The notes beneath the pieces are model-generated. The model did not search any database and was not told the DNA's origin. It saw only the letters and a program-made list of their open reading frames with translations. Both the position numbers and the translations under genes were made by a program. From CAWCKS01 sp963763485 (GTDB lineage Bacteria > Pseudomonadota > Alphaproteobacteria > Rhizobiales > Xanthobacteraceae): a DNA stretch of 64,000 bases. Below, piece by piece: positions 60,185 to 64,000 of the stretch. Location: NCBI GenBank assembly GCA_963763485.1, contig CAVXOW010000007.1:186001-250000 (forward strand), written 5' to 3'. Position 1 is the stretch's first letter; every line of letters starts with the position of its first letter.

Positions 60185-61479
60185 CGTGCCGCTGCCGTTG
60201 CGTGCCTATCGCGCGTTGTCGGGTGCGTTGACGCCGCTTGCCGGTACCATCGCGCGCCAGCGGCTGAAGCGCGGCAAGGAGGACGGCGCGCGGCTCGACG
60301 AGCGCCGCGGCATCGCTCGTGTGACGCGGCCGCCGGGACCCCTGGTTTGGCTGCATGGTGCCAGTGTCGGCGAAGTGCTGGCCGGGGCGGCGCTGGTCGA
60401 GCGGCTGCGTGAGATGAACGTCGGGATTCTCGGTGACGTCGGGTACGGTGACGTCGGCGGCGATCATCGCCCAGCGTTTCCCGGCAGACGTGATCCACCA
60501 GTTCGTGCCGTATGATTTGCCGCGGTTCGTCGCGCGCTTCCTTGACTACTGGCAGCCGAGCCTCGGAATCTTCATGGAATCCGATCTCTGGCCCAACCTG
60601 ATCATGTCGGCGTCGGACCGGCGCATCCCGTTGATCGTGGCCAATGGACGGATGTCGCAGCGCTCCTATCAGCGCTGGCGTGCCGCGCCTGCGACCATGG
60701 GCACGCTGATGAACCGCTTCGAGATGACTCTGGCGCAGTCCAGGGGTGACGCCGAGCGCTTCACGACGCTCGGCAGCCCGCACGTCTTCATGACCGGCAA
60801 TCTCAAGTTCGACGTGCCGGCTCCGCCAGCGGACGCGATCAAGCTCGGTCAATTTCTCGCCGCCACCAAAGGCCGGCCGGTGGTCGTCGCCGCATCGACC
60901 CATCCCGGTGAAGAGGAGATGGTGCTCGACGCCCACCACAGGCTCGCCGGCCATTTCCCCAATCTGTTGACCATCATTGTACCGCGTCATCCGCAGCGCG
61001 GCGAAGGCATCGCCCATCTCGTGGCCGCCTCAGGCCTGCGTTCGACGCTGCGTTCCCGCGGCGCCATGCCGCAAGCTGACACCGACATCTATATCGCCGA
61101 TACGCTCGGCGAGATCGGGCTGTTCTATCGCGCGGCACCGATCGTATTCATGGGCGGCTCGTTTGCGATGATCGGCGGGCACAATCCGATCGAGGCGATC
61201 AAGCTCGGTGCAGCCACCGTGCATGGCCCGCACGTCCATAACTGGGCCGAAATTTACTCGGCGCTGGATGATGCGGGCGGCGCCCGCCGCGCCGACGACA
61301 GCGAGATGCTGGTTGCTTCACTTGCGCACTGGCTCTCGCATCCGCAGGAGCGGCAGCTCGTGACGGGCCATGCGCACAAGGTGGTCGACGAGCTCGGCGG
61401 CGCGCTTGAGCGCACCATGGCGGCGCTTGCACCATACCTGCTGCAGTTGAGACTCGAGATCGGAGCCATTCGTGCGTGA
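60174..61479 (+). pseudogene. waaA: Kdo transferase WaaA (KdtA), frameshifted in this sequence
   Basis: The first frame from ATG 60174 gives VSDVPLPLRAYRALSGALTPLAG, LVWLHGASVGEVLAGAALVERLREMNVGIL. It then leaves the frame. The second frame continues TSGTVTSAAIIAQRFPADVIHQFVPYDLPRFVARFLDYWQPSLGIFMESDLWPNLI to FMGGSFAMIGGHNPIEAIKLGAATVHGPHVHNW and ends at 61479. Removing one G of the pair at 60432-60433 restores LVTSGTVTS. WaaA adds Kdo to lipid IVA and is normally essential, so a sequencing error is the likeliest cause. Confidence 0.9.
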
Positions 61480-62467
61480 GCCGAGCTTCTGGTGGCGGCC
61501 GCATTCATGGCCGTCGCTGGTGCTGGCACCGTTCGCCTGGGCCTATGGCGCCATCGCTGCAATCCGGTTGCGGCAGCAGGGCGCGCAAATCGGCATCCCC
61601 GTTATCTGCGTCGGCAACTACACCTTGGGTGGCGCCGGCAAGACGCCGACGGTGATCGCGCTGATCGAGCTGTTGCGCGCCGAGGGCCAGCATCCGTTCG
61701 TGCTGAGCCGCGGCTATCGCGGAACGCTCAAAGGACCCGTGCTGGTCGACGCAGCCAAGCACACTGCCGCCGAGGTTGGCGACGAGCCGTTGTTGCTCGC
61801 CGCGAGCGCGCCGGTCGTCGTCTCGACCGATCGCGTCGCCGGAGCAAGACTTGCGGCCGAGCGGGGTGCCAGCGTTGTTGTCATGGATGATGGTTTCCAG
61901 AATCCGTCGCTGGCAAAGCAGTTGTCGCTGGTCGTGATCGATGGCAAGCGCGGCCTTGGCAATGGCGCGGTGTTTCCGGCGGGACCGTTGCGTGCGCCGC
62001 TCGCCGATCAGCTTGAGCGGACCGATGCCCTCGTTGTCGTCGGTGACGGCTTGGCGGCAGACGATATTTCCTCCGCCGCGGCGCGCCGCAGCGGCACCGT
62101 GTTGCGCGCGCGCCTGGTCGCGGATCCGGCTGACGTCACCGTCCTAAAGGGCAAGTCCGTGCTGGCGTTCGCCGGTATCGGCGATCCGGAAAAGTTCTTT
62201 GCGACGTTGCGCGGCTGCGGCATCGAGATTGCGGCAACGAAAAGCTTTGCCGATCATCACGCCTATAGCCAGACTGAGCTGACGGCGCTGCAAGCGGAGG
62301 CCCTCCGGCATGGGGCAACGCTGGTCACGACGGCCAAGGATTTGGCGCGGCTTGGTGCAGCGGGAGCAGGCATCAGCGCGCTCAAGGTGGCGTTGGTGTT
62401 CGAGGATCAAGCGGCGCTGCGGCAGCTTGTTGCGCGCGCCATTGCCACCGTACCGTCCAAGACCTGA
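61472..62467 (+). CDS. lpxK: Tetraacyldisaccharide 4'-kinase (LpxK)
   Basis: A 331-residue kinase that phosphorylates the lipid A 4' position. Walker A is YTLGGAGKTPTV; family blocks are FVLSRGYRG, VVVMDDGFQNPSL, VIDGKRGLGNGAVFPAGPLRAPL and ATKSFADHHAY. It starts at GTG 61472, overlapping waaA by eight bases. Confidence 0.93.
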   Translation: MREPSFWWRPHSWPSLVLAPFAWAYGAIAAIRLRQQGAQIGIPVICVGNYTLGGAGKTPTVIALIELLRAEGQHPFVLSRGYRGTLKGPVLVDAAKHTAAEVGDEPLLLAASAPVVVSTDRVAGARLAAERGASVVVMDDGFQNPSLAKQLSLVVIDGKRGLGNGAVFPAGPLRAPLADQLERTDALVVVGDGLAADDISSAAARRSGTVLRARLVADPADVTVLKGKSVLAFAGIGDPEKFFATLRGCGIEIAATKSFADHHAYSQTELTALQAEALRHGATLVTTAKDLARLGAAGAGISALKVALVFEDQAALRQLVARAIATVPSKT

Positions 62468-62470
62468 ATC

Positions 62471-62704
62471 TTACGGAGCGGCTGCGGTGTGCAGTGCGTC
62501 GGGAAAATGCCGTTCGAGCACGGCTTCCGGCGTGGCGTAGGCTTCCTGGCGGTCGACACTCCAGTATTTCAGCTCTTCCAGCGGGATGCGCACGCCCGAG
62601 ACGGCGCACCGTACATAGGCGCCAGGCGAGATCACGCGGAAGTCGCCGTCGAGGTATTGCACCTTGGCTTCACCGTCGCCGGCGGAACTGAACCTGTTCA
62701 GCAC
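62471..62704 (-). CDS. DUF2093 family protein
   Basis: About 77 residues: NRFSSAGDGEAKVQYLDGDFRVISPGAYVRCAVSGVRIPLEELKYWSVDRQEAYATPEAVLERH. This fits DUF2093, a rhizobial family. I chose GTG 62704 behind GGAG (spacing six); the frame extends to 62749. It converges on lpxK with three bases between the two stops. Confidence 0.82.
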   Translation of the reverse strand: MLNRFSSAGDGEAKVQYLDGDFRVISPGAYVRCAVSGVRIPLEELKYWSVDRQEAYATPEAVLERHFPDALHTAAAP

Positions 62705-62898
62705 GTTAATCTCCGCTCCGTTCGGGCCGGCTCTGCGCCGAGTCCTCACGAACGCTCATCATATATACGAACAATCCCGAAAATAGCAGTGCATTGTGGT
62801 GCAATCGCGATTTCTTGACGATCGGAAAGGTGAAGCCGTACCCATTCGTGATAGGTTGCGCCAGCCCTGTGTGCTCACAAACGCCCGGCAGGTCGCCG

Positions 62899-63726
62899 AT
62901 GCGAACCTTCGCGCTGCTCTGTTCCGCCATGCTGATATTGGCCGCCGACGCATCGCAGGCGGCGCCGCAGCAGATCGACCTGCCGTCGGGCGAAGGGTCG
63001 ATCCACGCCTACCTGTTCAAGCCGGCGGAGGGTGGACCGTTTCCGGCCGTCATCGCCGCGCACGGCTGCAGTGGGCTGTCCGGGCGATCCGGCCCGGTGC
63101 AGATGCGCTATCAGAAGTGGGCCGAATTGCTCAACAAGGCCGGCTTTGCGGTGCTGTTTCCCGACAGTTACGGTTCGCGCAATCTCGGGCCGCAGTGCCG
63201 CGTCCGCGAACGTGCCGTGCACGCCTCGCGCGAGCGGGTCGCCGACATCACCGCTGCGCGGCACTGGCTTGGCGAACAACCCTGGGCGAAGCGGGATCGC
63301 ATCTCGTTGCTCGGCTGGTCGAACGGCGGCAACGGGCTGTTGTGGGCGGTGCGTCCGCAAATGGCGATCCGCGACGGCGCCCCGGACTTCCACACCGCGG
63401 TCGCGCTCTATCCGGATTGCAGGCGCAATTCGCGACTTGCCTGGAGCACGCGGGTGCCGACGCTGGTCTTGATCGGTTCGGCCGACGACTGGTCGTCGCC
63501 GCGCGAATGCCAGCAAATGATCGACGTCGCCAAGGGACGCAGCGCGCTCGCCCGCGTCATTGTCTATCCCGGCGCTTATCAGGACTTCGATCGCGAAAAT
63601 CTCGCGGTCGAGGAACGCACCGGCATGGCGATCTCGAAGGACGGTTCGGGCCGCGTCCATGTCGGCACCAACGAGGCCGCCCGCAAGGACGCGTTGAAGC
63701 GCGTGCCGGAGTGGTTTGAACAGTAG
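62899..63726 (+). CDS. Exported dienelactone-hydrolase family protein
   Basis: A 275-residue protein with a signal peptide (MRTFALLCSAMLILAADASQA, before APQQ). The hydrolase blocks are FPAVIAAHGCSGLSG, FAVLFPDSYGSRNLG, nucleophile GWSNGGN (Ser), and IGSADDW (Asp). The third triad position reads GAYQDFD where the family normally has GAYHDFD, so the catalytic histidine is glutamine. ATG 62899 is chosen because it begins a signal peptide; the frame is open to 62794. Confidence 0.82.
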   Translation: MRTFALLCSAMLILAADASQAAPQQIDLPSGEGSIHAYLFKPAEGGPFPAVIAAHGCSGLSGRSGPVQMRYQKWAELLNKAGFAVLFPDSYGSRNLGPQCRVRERAVHASRERVADITAARHWLGEQPWAKRDRISLLGWSNGGNGLLWAVRPQMAIRDGAPDFHTAVALYPDCRRNSRLAWSTRVPTLVLIGSADDWSSPRECQQMIDVAKGRSALARVIVYPGAYQDFDRENLAVEERTGMAISKDGSGRVHVGTNEAARKDALKRVPEWFEQ

Positions 63727-63804
63727 ACCTCCGCCTGCGATGTTACTTCGCTGTCGGGCGGGCTAGTTTGGCTCGGCGCGTTTCCTTATCCGCGGGGAGC
63801 AACA

Positions 63805-64000
63805 ATGAAGATCGACGACATCACCGTGACGCTGTTTGCCTGGGACGACATCCCGCCGACGCAATACGGCCGCCAGACGGGAACATTCTCCGGCCGCAGC
63901 GATCTCGGTCTCGTCACGATCAGGACCGATCAGGGGCTGGAAGGGCATGCGTTCCTCGGCGGCTCGAACCGGGCGGCAAGCGTCGACGCCGAGATCATCG
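63805..64000 (+). CDS. Mandelate racemase/muconate lactonising enzyme family, N-terminal part (continues beyond window)
   Basis: 65 codons in the window. It begins MKIDDITVTLFAWDDIPPTQYG and includes DLGLVTIRTDQGLEGHAFLGG, the capping-domain pattern of the enolase superfamily. GGGGAGC lies before ATG 63805. The catalytic barrel lies outside the window, so the reaction is not identifiable. Confidence 0.78.
   Translation, partial: MKIDDITVTLFAWDDIPPTQYGRQTGTFSGRSDLGLVTIRTDQGLEGHAFLGGSNRAASVDAEII

Overview
This is high-GC alphaproteobacterial chromosome, most likely Bradyrhizobium or a close relative. The evidence is the hisZ-hisG pair, a groESL operon with a CIRCE operator, the pmbA / IMPase / DUF4170 / DUF374 acyltransferase / waaA / lpxK / DUF2093 string, the DUF2076 and DUF6101 proteins, and several families of GC-rich palindromic repeats. 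No species assignment is possible from sequence reading alone. I saw no tRNA, rRNA, CRISPR array, transposase or phage genes.

Layout. 0-7.5 kb: an import and catabolism island with a truncated FAD oxidoreductase, an amidohydrolase, a four-gene polyamine-type ABC transporter and an amidase. 7.5-20 kb: a set of small exported proteins, a patatin/3-hydroxybutyrate dehydrogenase pair, tandem peroxiredoxins, an HvfC-like protein, DUF302, a methyltransferase, a cupin, an MFS carrier, an HPP protein and two similar LysR regulators. 20-28.7 kb: P450, OxlT-like MFS, gamma-glutamyltransferase-like protein, hydrolases, nitronate monooxygenase, a glutamine-amidotransferase-like hydrolase, and an SRPBCC gene beside a broken copy of itself. 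28.9-39.8 kb: PucR regulator, glcE-glcF without glcD, a histone-H1-like protein, an outer membrane protein, a broken SbmA/BacA-type ABC gene, a lactate/glycolate permease and a broken dienelactone hydrolase. 40-54.3 kb: mostly core genes (groESL, cheZ, L,D-transpeptidase, M50 protease, hisZG, rsmE). 54.4-64 kb: ubiA, pmbA and the Kdo/lipid A genes.

Main finding. Six promoters between 7.7 and 19.5 kb carry one composite element, ATAG-N7-(C/G)TATCG-N15-GG(C/T)ATTTC. Both spacings are exactly conserved, and the element ends 66-89 bases before a start codon. The ATAG-N7-CTAT part is a LysR-type T-N11-A box. The sites control bdhA-patatin, hvfC, the DUF302 gene, the cupin gene and two small exported proteins. 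Two LysR genes of matching N-terminal sequence lie beside sites. I infer an undescribed LysR regulon linking polyhydroxybutyrate use to a set of exported proteins.

Sequence quality. At least four genes, including the normally essential waaA, are broken by single-base indels, and a fifth has lost its stop. Either this assembly has indel errors or several genes are decaying; the waaA case favours errors. Start codons were chosen by eye from ribosome binding sites and family lengths.
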